From Megaleporinus macrocephalus (Eukaryota; Chordata; Actinopteri; Characiformes; Anostomidae): a stretch of 64,000 nt of DNA. This document shows positions 1 through 11,056 of this stretch, in pieces. The stretch's first letter is position 1. Each line of letters opens with the position of its first letter. The translations under genes were made by a program, and so were the position numbers. The DNA lies in contig CM038720.1 of assembly GCA_021613375.1 (NCBI GenBank), positions 7,133,462 to 7,197,461 of the forward strand, in the 5' to 3' direction. The notes below the pieces were generated by a model. That model did not search any database and was not told the origin of the DNA. It saw nothing but the letters and a program-made list of their open reading frames with translations.

Positions 1-1376
1 CGAGTCTGAGAGTAAAGTGAGTCTAAGGATAAAGCGAGTCTGAGAATAAAGTGAGTCTGAGAGTAAAGTGAGTCAGAGAGTAAAGCGAGTCTGAGGATAA
101 AGCGAGTCTGAGTGTAAAGCGAGTCAGAGAGTAAAGCGAGTCCTAAAATAAAGTGAGTCAGAGAGTAAAATGAGTCTGAGAATAAAGCGAGTCAGAGAGT
201 AAAGCGAGTCGGAGGATAAAGCAAGTCAGAGAGTAAAGCGAGTCTGAAGATAAAGCGGGTTGGAGAGTAAAGCGAGTCTGAGGATAAAGCGAGTCTGAGG
301 ATAAAGCGAGTCTGAGGATAAAGCGAGTCTGAGTGTAAAGCGAGTCTGAGGATAAAGCGAGTCCGAAAATAAAGTGAGTCAGAGAGTAAAATGAGTCTGA
401 GAATAAAGCGAGTCAGAGAGTAAAGCAAGTCAGAGAGTAAAGCGAGTCTGAGAGTAAAGCGAGTCTGAAGATAAAGCGGGTTGGAGAGTAAAGCTAGTCA
501 GAGAGTAAAGCGAGTCTGAGAGTAAAGCGAGTCAGAGAGTAAAGCGAGTCTGAGGATAAAGCGAGTCTGAAGATAAAGCAAGTTTGAGGACAAAGCGAGT
601 CTGAGAGTAAAGCGAGTCAGAGAGTAAAGCGAGTCTTAGGATAAAGCGAGTTTGAGGACAAAGCGAGTCTGAGAGTAAAGCGAGTCTGAGAGTAAAGCGA
701 GTCGGAGAGTAAAGCGAGTCTGAAGATAAAGCGAGTCTGAAGATAAAGCAAGTTTGAGGACAAAGCGAGTCTGAGAGTAAAGCGAGTCAGAGAGTAAAGC
801 GAGTCTGAGGATAATGCGAGTTTGAGGACAAAGCGAGTCTGAGAGTAAAGCGAGTCAGAGAGTAAAGCGAGTCAGAGAGTAAAGCGAGTCTGAAGATAAA
901 GCGAGTTTGAGGACAAAGCGAGTCTGAGAGTAAAGCGAGTCAGAGAGTAAAGCGAGTCTGAGGATAAAGCGAGTCTGAAGATAAAGCGAGTCTGAGGACA
1001 AAGCGAGTCGGAGAGTAAAGCGAGTCGGAGAGTAAAGCGAGTCAGAGAGTAAAGCGAGTTTGAGAGTAAAGCGAGTCGGAGAGTAAAGTGAGTCTGAGGA
1101 TAAAGCGAGTCTGAAGATAAAGCGAGTCTGAGGACAAAGCGAGTCGGAGAGTAAAGCGAGTCGGAGAGTAAAGCGAGTCAGAGAGTAAAGCGAGTTTGAG
1201 AGTAAAGCGAGTCGGAGAGTAAAGCGAGTCAGAGAGTAAAGCGAGTCTGAGGATAAAGCGAGTCAGAGAGTAAAGTGAGTCAGAGAGTAAAGTGAGTCAG
1301 AGAGTAAAGTGAGTCAGAGAGTAAAGCGAGTCAGAGAGTAAAGCGAGTCAGAGAGTAAAGTGAGTCTGAGGACAAA
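1..1376. repeat. 17-bp minisatellite, about 80 copies
   Basis: A tandem array with unit GAGTCTGAGAGTAAAGC and variants (GAGTCAGAGAG, GAGTTTGAGGAC, GAGTCTGAGGAT). It runs off the left edge of the window. Variant units recur in blocks, suggesting amplification of several units at once. It lies in the DSCAM intron after Ig8. An apparent minus-strand reading frame through 192-428 is only the repeat. Confidence 0.97.
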
Positions 1377-1378
1377 GC

Positions 1379-2153
1379 AATCGGTGAATGGCCGATATTT
1401 CTCCAGTTTAGTATTTATTTAGAAATACATACTCTTTCATTTTCATCAGACTGTGTTCACTGCATGTACGTAAAAAAAACATCGTCCGTCTGGCAGTTTG
1501 TTAGCGTATGAGACTCAGACTCATCCAGGACAGTTTATAACATCTGTAAAATTAGTAACATCAGCGTCTCTCACAGAGGAACCAGGACAAAGACATTTAA
1601 CTACTAATCTGATACACACTTCAGAGACACCACACACTGAACACAGTGAGTATCAGTAAACAGCAGAGCTAGAACACACAGCTAACACAAAACAAACAAC
1701 CCAGAACACCTACAGACCAGATCTGACCGGTACAAACAGAACAGCAGCAGAAACAGCCAGAGAGCTAAAGAACCACAGCCAGAGTGATTGAGTTTATAGT
1801 TCTAGATAAGCAGCTCTTCTCGGCTGTAGAAGACGTTCATTCTGCTGCTTAATGTTCCACCTGGATCCACGCTCTGCTGTTCCTAGTAGAGATACTTTTC
1901 AGATGTGGCTCCTCCGGAGCTTATCAAGCGGTTTACTCCCATATAGACCAACTTCTAATTTAGTTAAACAATTATACTGTTTCACATGAGCTCGTTAAAA
2001 ATGGTAATAAACCAGTTTAGATCATGTTTCATGACTTGCTTGTGCTAATAATATATAGCCCCGCCCTTGATCAGTATCGGATATCAGTCGATCGCGCTGA
2101 AAGGTGATCGGCGATTGGAATCGGCCTCAAAAACGCTGATCGGTCCATCTCTA
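1379..2153 (+). mobile_element. Truncated hAT-type non-autonomous element
   Basis: The right part matches the intact element at 34511-35267 along most of its length, for example CAGACCAGATCTGACCGGTA and TTTCACATGAGCTCGTTA. It ends in the shared terminus TCCATCTCTA. The left terminus is missing: the 17-bp array begins where the element should continue. It has no coding capacity. Confidence 0.8.
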
Positions 2154-2998
2154 GTTCTAAATGATGTTTATTCTTTTTAAACTGTATATAATTATTTTCT
2201 TGAATCTGAATTTGTGTGATTAATGGTGTGTATTACACAATAAACTACACTAAGTTGCTGTTTGTTTGTTTGTCTTTATCACATGATCAGTGGGTTGAAG
2301 CTGAAAGCATCATCTCCAAGAAGTGAAGTCTGCAAGATCCACTCTTCTCCAGAATGAACCCTGGCGACAACTTGAGGGGCTAACTGTTGACCCCCACCAG
2401 TAAGATCTCATAGACTCGAGTGCCAGAAAGTGCCGCATATAAGAAAACTTTAAAAATAATAACAACAATATTTGTGTTTATTCTCTACTGTTACATCTCA
2501 GCGATGCCAGTCTCCCAAGATTCCAGGATGCAAACCTGCTTAGGTAGCGAGTGGTCCTTATAGAAAGTTGTTAGGGGACCCCCTCCTCACAACAGTCCCC
2601 AGTGCAATTACTCTACTGCTCTGTCAGTAGTAACAGCGAGAGCTTCGTCTTTGCTTGGCCCACAGAAAAAAAACAAAAACGCTGAGCAGTGGTTTGTTTC
2701 TGTCCTGAAGGGGGAGATACCATCTCTTCATCTGCTGATAGTAAACGAGGACAGCACTTAATGAGGGTCTCAGCTGAGGTGAGCACGGCGGGATCACAGC
2801 AGCCACGGAGCACGGGCTCTCGGGGAGGCTCAGGTTACTACGAGCCGAGCGCGCTGAATCAAAACAACAGCTCTGGCCCCCGGGGACCCCCCGCACCAGG
2901 ACACGCACAGGCTACATCATTTTACCTGCCCGTCCGATCGATCACCGAGAGGACGCAGAGCTGGACGAGGACACGGGGGGGTGTCGAATTACTGTATA
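2154..2998. other. Non-coding intron sequence, GC-richer from about 2640
   Basis: No tandem repeat and no DSCAM-like exon was found on either strand. The stretch 2640-2990 is richer in GC and unique within the window. Open frames here (such as 2624-2908 minus) have no recognisable domain. It could be a regulatory block, but nothing proves it. Confidence 0.4.
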
Positions 2999-3216
2999 CT
3001 TGCAGAGAGAGAGTGAGAGCAAGAGAGAGAGAGACAGAGAAATTGAGACAGAGAGAGAGAGAAAGCAAGAGTAAGAGAGAGAGAGAGATTGAGAGAGAGA
3101 CAGACAGAGTGAGAGAGAGAGTGAGAGAGAGACAGGGAGTAAGAGAGGGGGAGCGAAAAAGAGAGAAAGAGTAAGAGAGATAGAGAGTGAGAAAGAGACA
3201 GAGAGAAAGTAAGAGC

Positions 3217-3247
<31 letters not shown>

Positions 3248-3993
3248 TAAGAGAGTGAGAGAGAGAGTAAGAGAAAGAGAGAGAGTGAGAGAGAGAGAGA
3301 GACAGAGAGAGAGACAGAGAGAGAGTAAGAGAGTGAGAGAGAAAAAGAGAGAAACAGAGAGACAGAGTAAGAGAGAGACAGAGAGAGAAACAGAGAGACA
3401 GAGTGTAAGAGAGAGAGAGACAGAGAGAGAGACAGAGAGAAACAGAGAGAGAGTAAGAGAGAGACAGCGAGAGAAACAGAGAAAGAGAGAGAGAGACAGA
3501 GAGACAGCGAGAGAAACAGAGAGAGAGACAGAGACAGAGAGTAAGAGAGAGTAAGAGAGAGTAAGAGAGAGAGAGTAAGAGAGAGTAAGAGAGAGTAAGA
3601 GAAGGAGTAAGAGAGAGAGCGAGAGAGTAAGAGAGGGAGAGAGAGCGAGAGTAAGAGAGAGTAAGAGAGAGAGAATAAGAGAAAGTAAGAGAGAGTAAGA
3701 GAGGGAGAGAGAGAGTGAGAGAGAGTAAGAGAGAGTAAGAGAGAGAGAGTAAGAGAAAGTAAGAGAGAGTAAGAGAGGGAGAGAGAGCGAGAGTAAGAGA
3801 GAGTAAGAGAGAGTAAGAGAGAGAGAGTAAGAGAGAGTAAGAGAGAGAGAGTAAGAGAGAGTAAGAGAGGGAGAGAGAGCGAGAGTAAGAGAGAGTAAGA
3901 GAGAGAGAGAGAGAGTAAGAGAGAGTAAGAGATAGAGAGAGTAAGAGAGAGCAAAAGAGAGAAAGTGACAGCGAGAGAAACAGAGAGAGAGAA
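2999..3993. repeat. Kilobase polypurine tract, imperfect (GA)n with GAGAGTAA and GAGACA variants
   Basis: Nearly a thousand bases are almost all purine on the plus strand, made of GAGA runs interrupted by regular TAAGAGAGAG and ACAGAGAG variants. Long Ser/Leu or Arg/Glu open frames across it are by-products of the repeat. In the gene's sense the transcript is CU-rich. Confidence 0.97.
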
Positions 3994-4043
3994 ACATCAA
4001 TTATCTGTATGAATATTATTTCCTCTTTTTCTTTTGTTTGTTT

Positions 4044-4047
4044 GATA

Positions 4048-4090
<43 letters not shown>

Positions 4091-4250
4091 AAGGATTATT
4101 TATTTTATTAACGTCTATATGCATATTTTCTTTTATTAATATATATATATGTTTATTTATTTATCATCATTTATCATTGTTTATTTATACTATGAATGCT
4201 TTGACAATACAAATATGTGAATTTGTCATGTCAATAAAGCAAATTGAACT
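4044..4250 (+). mobile_element. Probable retrotransposon 3' end after a TA run and T-tract
   Basis: A (TA)n run and a T-tract of about 30 bases precede AT-rich sequence. Its end, near 4215-4250 (ATTTGTCATGTCAATAAAGC then AAATTGAACTGG), resembles the polyadenylation-signal tail of teleost LINE copies. No coding sequence remains. The family is uncertain. Confidence 0.4.
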
Positions 4251-4346
4251 GGAGAGAGAGAGAGTGTGTAAGAGAGAGTAAGAGAGAGAGAAAGAGAAAG
4301 AGAGAGAGAGAGAGTAAGAGAGAGAAAGAAAGAGAGAGAGAGAGGT
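4245..4346. repeat. (GA)n microsatellite
   Basis: About 100 bases of GAGA and GTAAGAGAGA variants, a smaller relative of the tract at 2999-3993, directly after the probable LINE end. Confidence 0.9.
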
Positions 4347-4572
4347 TGCATTTGGCACACGTGAAGAGTGTCTCTGCAGGGGGGGCTTCTGCTGCAGCTT
4401 GATAAGAGCCGTGCTGGGAAATAAGCCCCTCTAACATCAGAGAGTGATCAGCTGTGAGTGTGGCTCTGCAGAGGGGCAGCAGACGAGGATTAACAGGACA
4501 GAGTGGCGTTAAAACAAGGCTAATTTTGCCAGCACAACACACGCCAACTGTAAACCACCTTCCTGTCACAGC
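4347..4572. other. Short unique block between repeats
   Basis: Non-repetitive sequence with GGGAAATAAGCCCC and several CAGCTGTGA/CAGCTGACT E-box-like motifs. No coding pattern. It could be a small regulatory element. Confidence 0.25.
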
Positions 4573-6991
4573 TGACTGTGATGTTTGATTAATATCTCTC
4601 AGATATGATACTGACTGTGTGGTGTGTGATTAATATATAACAGATATGATACTGACTGTGTGATGTGTGATTAATATCTCTCAGATATGATACTGACTGT
4701 GTGATGTGTGATTGATATCTAACAGATATTATACTGACTGTGTGATGTGTGATTAATATCTCTCAGATATGATGCTGACTGTGTGATGTGTGATTAATAT
4801 CTCTCAGATATGATACTGACTGTGTGATGTGTGATTAATATCTAACAGATATGATACTGACTGTGTGATGTGTGATTAATATCTCTCAGATATGATGCTG
4901 ACTGTGATGTGTGATTAATATCTCTCAGATATGATGCTGACTGTGATGTGTGATTAATATCTCTCAGATATGATGCTGACTGTGTGATGTGTGATTAATA
5001 TCTCTCAGATATGATGCTGACTGTGTGATGTGTGATTAATATCTCTCAGATATGATACTGACTGTGTGATGTGTGATTAATATCCCTCAGATATGATGCT
5101 GACTGTGTGATGTGTGATTAATATCTCTCAGATATGATGCTGACTGTGTGATGTGTGATTAATATCTCTCAGATATGATACTGACTGTGTGATGTGTGAT
5201 TAATATCCCTCAGATATGATGCTGACTGTGTGATGTGTGATTAATATCTCTCAGATATGATGCTGACTGTGTGATGTGTGATTAATATTCTCAGATATGA
5301 TGCTGACTGTGTGATGTGCGATTAATATTTCTCAGATATGATACTGACTGTGTGATGTGTGATTAATATCCCTCAGATATGATGCTGACTGTGTGATGTG
5401 TGATTAATATCTCTCAGACATGATGCTGACTGTGTGATGTGTGATTAATATCTCTCAGATATGATGCTGACTGTGTGATGTGTGATTAATATCTCTCAGA
5501 TATGATGCTGACTGTGTGATGTGTGATTAATATCTCTCAGATATGATACTGACTGTGTGATGTGTGATTAATATCTCTCAGATATGATGCTGACTGTGTG
5601 ATGTGCGATTAATATCTCTCAGATATGATACTGACTGTGATGTGTGATTAATCTCTCAGACATGATACTGACTGTGTGATTAATATCTCTCAGATATGAT
5701 GCTGACTGTGATGTGTGATTAATATCTAACAGATATGATACTGACTGTGTGATGTGTGATTAATATCTCTCAGATATGATGCTGACTGTGTGATGTGTGA
5801 TTAATATCTCTCAGATATGATGCTGACTGTGTGATGTGTGATTAATATCTCTCAGATATGATACTGACTGTGTGATGTGTGATTAATATCTCTCAGATAT
5901 GATGCTGATTGTGTGATGTGTGATTAATATCTCTCAGATATGATGCTGACTGTGTGATGTGTGATTAATATCTCTCAGATATGATACTGACTGTGTGATG
6001 TGTGATTAATCTCTCAGATATGATACTGACTGTGTGATGTGTGATTAATATCTCTCAGATATGATGCTGACTGTGTGATGTGTGATTAATATCTCTCAGA
6101 TATGATGCTTACTGTGTGATGTGTGATTAATATCTCTCAGATATGATGCTGACTGTGATGTGTGATTAATATCTCTCAGATATGATACTGACTGTGTGAT
6201 GTGTGATTAATATCTCTCCGATATGATACTGACTGTGTGATGTGTGATTAATATCTCTCAGATATGATGCTGACTGTGTGATGTGTGATTAATATCTCTC
6301 AGATATGATGCTGACTGTGTGATGTGTGATTAATATCTCTCAGATATGATGCTGACTGTGTGATGTGTGATTAATATCTCTCAGATATGATGCTGACTGT
6401 GTGATGTGTGATTAATCTCTCTCAGATATGATGCTGACTGTGTGATGTTTGATTAATATCTCTCAGATATGATGCTGACTGTGTGATGTGTGATTAATAT
6501 CTCTCAGATATGATGCTGACTGTGTGATGTGTGATTAATATCTAACAGATATGATACTGACTGTGTGATGTGTGATTAATATCTCTCAGATATGATGCTG
6601 ACTGTGTGATGTGTGATTAATATCTCTAAGATATGATGCTGACTGTGTGATGTGTGATTAATATCTCTCAGATATGATGCTGACTGTGTGATGTGTGATT
6701 AATATCTCTCAGATATGATACTGACTGTGTGATGTGTGATTAATATCTCTCAGATATGATACTGACTGTGTGATGTGTGATTAATATCTCTCAGATATGA
6801 TGCTGACTGTGTGATGTGTGATTAATATCTCTCAGATATGATACTGACTGTGTGATGTGTGATTAATATCTCTCAGATATGATGCTGACTGTGTGATGTG
6901 TGATTAATATCTCTCAGATATGATACTGACTGTGTGATGTGTGATTAATATCTCTCAGATATGATACTGACTGTGTGATGTGTGATTAATA
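4573..6991. repeat. 41-bp minisatellite, about 59 copies, each with an inverted repeat
   Basis: The unit consists of TGACTGTGTGATGTGTGATT followed by AATATCTCTCAGATATGATA and C. Common variants are ATGC for ATAC and TAACAG for TCTCAG, plus a few short units that lack GTG or AT. Every normal unit contains ATATCT-NNN-AGATAT, a 6-bp dyad. Confidence 0.97.
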
Positions 6992-7054
6992 AAACATTTT
7001 TGACACATTAACAAATCTGGTTCTATTCATTCCCATTTAAAGTAAAGGCAGTAT

Positions 7055-7800
7055 TTTCTATAATATGAAAAGATACTATATACTTTACTATAAATACCAT
7101 ACCATATACTATAAATACTATACTATAAAATATACTATATACTACACTATAGACTTTATACTATATACTATAAATGCTAAAATATAAAAATATACTACAT
7201 ACTATACTGTAAATACAATGCCATATACTATAAATGATATGCTATAAGAATATTCTATATACTATACTATAGACTTTATACTAAATACTATAAATACTCA
7301 AATATAAACATATACTATATACTATATTATAAATACCATATCATATAGTATAAATACTATACTATAAAATATTCTATGTACTATACTGTAGACTTTATAC
7401 TAAATACTATAAATACTCAAATATAAACATAGACTATATACTATACTATAAATACCATATCATATACTATAAATATCATAGTATAAAAATATTTTATATA
7501 CTATACTGTAGACTTTATACTATATACTATAAATACTAAAATAAAAAATATACTATATACTATACTATAAAAATATACTATATACTATACTATAGACTTT
7601 ATACTATAAACTATAAATACCAAAATATAAAAATATACTATATACTATACTATAAAAACCATATCATATCCTATAAATACTATACTATAAAAAATATTCT
7701 ATATACTATACTATAGACTCTATACTATATACTATAAATACTAAAATGTAAAAATATATTATTTACTATACTATAACAATATACTTTATATTTTAAATAT
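7055..7800. repeat. AT-rich degenerate array of TATACTATA-type words
   Basis: About 750 bases built from CTATATACTATA, ATAAATAC and AGACTTTATACTA words, with a looser period of about 110-130 bases marked by the recurring AGACTTTATACTA. Strongly AT-rich with little internal order. Confidence 0.9.
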
Positions 7801-7984
7801 CATTATGAAGACAGAGCTTTAGTCTTAACATAAACATTTTCCACTCCATTTCTAAGTGCAGGAGTTGGAGACCCTTGATCTGCCCTTATTTGACCTTTGC
7901 CCTTGTGTCCTCTGGTGTCTCTCTGTATATTACATTACTCCAGCGTTCCACACATTCCTCTTATTTTACATGTGGCAAGAAAGA

Positions 7985-7987
<3 letters not shown>

Positions 7988-8028
<41 letters not shown>

Positions 8029-8030
8029 AG
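7988..8030. repeat. (CA)n microsatellite
   Basis: About 20 CA dinucleotides with one interruption (CAAACA). Confidence 0.95.
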
Positions 8031-8413
8031 AGCTCTAGTCCTCAAAGCTCGTAGCTTTTCCACATGACAGCTTCTGCTGGAGCTGAAGGTTTAATGGAGG
8101 GGAGATAAGTTTGGCTACTGAGCGGACAGACGCACATGTCTCGGGCAGATGCGCGGCTGCGGAAGCTGCAGTGAGGCAGAAGCTCCGCTGCACTGGTGCG
8201 TCTTTCCTCTCTGACACAGTGACCTCAGTTAACCTTCGAGGAAAGTGAAGCGCTAACCTCTGGAAGGCCACGCCAACAAAAGATCACTCAAAACATTACA
8301 GGTCACCCAGCCAACCAAAATCAACAACACGGACTACAGTTCCATGGTTACCATTGCTGAGAGAACCACAAACGTTAAAGTTAAAGTTGCTTTTAACCAA
8401 GACTGGAATCTGA

Positions 8414-8706
8414 ATTTGAATATTGTCGCTGTCCAATGAAAAAAAAGGATCTCCAAAATTGCAACTTTACAGGAGAGAACAAAAACATACTTTACTTTCA
8501 ATGGAAGTCAATGGAACCAGATTTTTTTTCCAAGCTGTTTTGGAGCACTTCTATTGGTCCATTCATCATGAAATTTTCACACAATGTAAACGACCATTGG
8601 CGTGTTCAAATGATGTAAAAAACTTTTTTACAATTTATTAAAAAATTTTAAAAATAAAAAAAATTGAAATAAATGTTTTTCATTGGACAGCAACGATATT
8701 CAAAGT
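8414..8706. mobile_element. MITE with about 29-bp terminal inverted repeats
   Basis: The ends TTTGAATATTGTCGCTGTCC(AATGAAAAA) and the reverse complement TTTGAATATCGTTGCTGTCC(AATGAAAAA) form long inverted termini. The interior includes CAACTTTACAGGAGAG and GTCAATGGAACCAGA, shared with copies near 26.5, 34.0, 58.5 and 62.2-62.8 kb. No coding capacity. The target duplication is unclear, so the superfamily is open. Confidence 0.8.
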
Positions 8707-8845
8707 ATGCAATACAAGTTCAGATACGTACAGTTCAACTGCAAACCTTTATATTGTTGCTGTTGTTGAAGATGCAGTCAAACAAACACTCTTGGATGAG
8801 GATATTATAAAAAATAAGCAAAATATTCAGCAAAGTGGGTCTTAC

Positions 8846-9025
8846 TTTTCACATTGAGGTACATAGACTTGCTGACGTCGGCTCCCACGTCGTTGCTGAC
8901 CTTGCACAGGTAGTAGCCGGCGTCCTCCTCCAGCACGTGCTTTATGAGCAGCGAGCCGTTGCTCAGCAGCTGGATCCTGTAGCCGGAGTTCAGGGCGATG
9001 GGGTGAAACTGCGGCACTCCGGCAC
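8846..9025 (-). CDS. dscam: DSCAM exon: second half of Ig8
   Basis: This 180-nt exon completes Ig8, from [12 protein letters not shown] to SKSMYLNVK. The second disulfide cysteine is in YYLCKVSN, and an NGS sequon lies in LLSNGSLL. Between ALN and RIQ the sequence reads SGY, where I recall a single glycine in mammalian DSCAM, so the loop looks two residues longer. The acceptor ends CTTCATCAG and the donor is GTAAGA, leaving one base that fits the isoleucine opening Ig9. Ig9 is not in the remaining 8.8 kb, so the following intron is longer than 8.8 kb. Confidence 0.94.
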
Positions 9026-9284
9026 CTGATGAAGAGTTCAGATCTCAGATCAGTCAAGCTTGTTTTTAGTTTGCATAATTTAGACAGACTTGATTGTTAT
9101 CTTGATTAGATAACATGACTGGGATTTAAATATGAATAATTAATTTTACATGTCAAACCGTCTCTACACTAAGAAAACCAACACATTGTGAAGAATGAAG
9201 GTTTTGTTGGTAAATCAAAGGCGTCTTTGTATATTGCAGAGATATCTACTGAAATTAGCATGCTAATCAGCTAACATTGTAATA

Positions 9285-10290
9285 CCACTTTGTACCTGCA
9301 GAGGTAATAGTGAGTCACTGTAGTACATCTTTGTACCTGAAGAGGTGATAGTGAGTCACTGTAATACCACTTTGTACCTGCAGAGGTAATAGTGAGTCAC
9401 TGTAGTACATCTTTGTACATGAAGATGTGATAGTGAGTCACTGTAATACCACTTTGTACCTGAAGAGGTGATAGTGAGTCACTGTAGTACATCTTTGTAC
9501 CTGAAGAGGTGATAGTGAGTCACTGTAGTACATCTTTGTACCTGAAGAGGTGATAGTGAGTCACTGTAGTACATCTTTGTACCTGAAGATGTGATAGTGA
9601 GTCACTGTAATATCTCTTTGTACCTGAAGAGGTGATAGTGAGTCACTGTAGTACCACTTTGTACCTGAATAGGTGATAGTGAGTCACTGTAGTACATCTT
9701 TGTACCTGAAGAGGTGATAGTGAGTCACTGTAATACCACTTTGTACCTGAAGAGGTGATAGTGAGTCACTGTAGTACATCTTTGTACATGAAGATGTGAT
9801 AGTGAGTCACTGTAATACCACTTTGTACCTGAAGAGGTGATAGTGAGTCACTGTAGTACATCTTTGTAACTGAAGAGGTGATAGTGAGTCACTATAATAC
9901 CACTTTGTACCTGAAGAGGTGATAGTGAGTCACTGTAGTACATCTTTGTACATGAAGATGTGATAGTGAGTCACTGTAATACCACTTTGTACCTGAAGAG
10001 GTGATAGTGAGTCACTGTAGTACCACTTTGTACCTGAATAGGTGATAGTGAGTCACTGTAGTACATCTTTGTACCTGAAGAGGTGATAGTGAGTCACTGT
10101 AATACCACTTTGTACCTGAAGAGGTGATAGTCACTGTAGTACATCTTTGTAACTGAAGAGGTGATAGTGAGTGACTGTATTACCACTTTGTACCTGAAGA
10201 GGTGATAGTGAGTCACTGTAGTACATCTTTGTACCTGAAGAGGTGATAGTGAGTCACTGTAGTACATCTTTGTACATGAAGAGGTGACAG
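9285..10290. repeat. 41-bp minisatellite A, about 24 copies, in the Ig8 intron
   Basis: The unit reads GTACCTGAAGAGGTGATAGT, GAGTCACTGTAGTACATCTT, T, with ATACCACTTT as the alternative end. Units alternate between the ACATCTTT and ACCACTTT forms in short blocks. It fills most of the 1378-bp intron between the two Ig8 exons. The same unit forms a second array at 28918-29930. Confidence 0.97.
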
Positions 10291-10292
10291 TG

Positions 10293-10385
10293 AGTCTACC
10301 TACCTGTGTACAAGTAAACTGTAACACTACCTTTACCTACCTGTGTACAGGTAAACTGTAACACTACCTTCACCTACCTGTGATG
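10293..10385. repeat. 37-bp repeat B, about 2.5 copies, beside the Ig8a donor
   Basis: Units built of ACACTACCTTCACCTACC and TGTGTACAGGTAAACTGTA lie between minisatellite A and the Ig8 first-half exon. The same unit forms a larger array at 49570-49965. In the gene's sense each unit contains CACAGGTAGGT, a 5' splice site look-alike. Confidence 0.93.
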
Positions 10386-10403
10386 AGATGTGCAGTCACT
10401 TAC

Positions 10404-10523
10404 CTTTCGAATACTTCCACTCTATGGTTGGACGGGGTTCACCGTCGGCCGAGCAGTTCAGGATCACGGCTTTCCCGTAGATGCCGTCCTGGTCTTTGGG
10501 TTGGACTTTGAATCTCGGAGGAA
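10404..10523 (-). CDS. dscam: DSCAM exon: first half of Ig8
   Basis: This 120-nt exon encodes 40 residues, beginning [18 protein letters not shown] and ending IEWKYSKG. It carries the first Ig8 cysteine (VILNCSAD, also an NCS sequon) and the core tryptophan (IEWKYSK). It was found by reading the minus strand between neighbouring exons and is placed by its pattern and phase: two leading bases complete a valine codon, and one trailing base completes the glycine that opens the next exon. The acceptor is TTTATCCAG and the donor GTAAGTG. A short 37-bp-unit repeat starts about 20 nt beyond the donor. Confidence 0.94.
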
Positions 10524-10621
10524 CTGGATAAAGAAGGCAAACGGTCACTCACTGAAATCATATATTACCACCAACCCTACTGTAGAAAGTCTGAAATTCC
10601 CTTTGGAACTCTTCTCCTTAC

Positions 10622-10900
10622 CCCTGACGATGAGCTGGCTCTGGTATTTGACGACGGCGGCGTCGTTCCTGGCGATGCATGTGTACGTGCCGTTGTGCAC
10701 TCGCTGGAGGTTGGAGATGCGCAGAGAGCTGGTGAAGTCGATTTTGTCTATAGTGACATCCAGGCTGGCATTAATGGGTTTTCCATCCTTCTCCCAGTCG
10801 ATAGAGATGGGCAGGTCCCCTGACCGCACCACACAGGGCACGAAGACCCTGTGGCCAATGGAGTAGCGAGGGAACTCGAAGGGCTGGATGAAGGGGGGCA
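10622..10900 (-). CDS. dscam: DSCAM exon: Ig7
   Basis: This 279-nt exon encodes Ig7, from [16 protein letters not shown] to YQSQLIVR. The cysteines are in FVPCVVRSG and YTCIARND, and the tryptophan is in ISIDWEKDG. Sequons NAS and NGT are present. The acceptor is TTCTCCACAG and the donor GTAAGG. A 98-bp intron joins it to the first Ig8 exon. In arthropod Dscam1 Ig7 is a large array of alternative exons; here only one copy is present. Phase 1 at both ends. Confidence 0.95.
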
Positions 10901-10969
10901 CTGTGGAGAACCAGAAAAGACTACTTAACACCTGTCACAGACACATGAACGTTTATATATGTGTTCCAG

Positions 10970-11056
10970 CTCGGGTGGCATGGTGGTGCAGTTTGCAGCC
11001 TCACAGCTGGAAGGGTCTGGGTTCAAGTCCCCAACTGGGTGGTCGCCCAGCCAACA
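10970..11056 (+). mobile_element. tRNA-derived SINE head (DANA-like)
   Basis: GGTGGCATGGTGGTGCAG resembles a tRNA-type A box region, and GGGTTCAAGTCCCCA is a B box. The arrangement matches the head of zebrafish DANA-type SINEs. The matching body appears only after about 11620, so the SINE looks interrupted. Confidence 0.65.

Noticed and set aside
192..428. 78-codon minus-strand frame
   Set aside because: It is the 17-bp minisatellite.
2942..4000. 352- and 321-codon Ser/Leu open frames on the minus strand, and Arg/Glu frames on plus
   Set aside because: They are the translation of the (GA)n tract; no start context, domain or splice pattern.
4573..6991. Regular repeats considered as a CRISPR array
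   Set aside because: No unique spacers; the whole 41-bp unit repeats, and the context is vertebrate intron.
10268..10615. Plus-strand frames overlapping the exons (for example 10390-10866 and 20268-20615)
   Set aside because: They are antisense shadows of the DSCAM exons.
10985..11050. tRNA gene
   Set aside because: A and B box remnants belong to a SINE; no cloverleaf can be drawn with paired acceptor ends.
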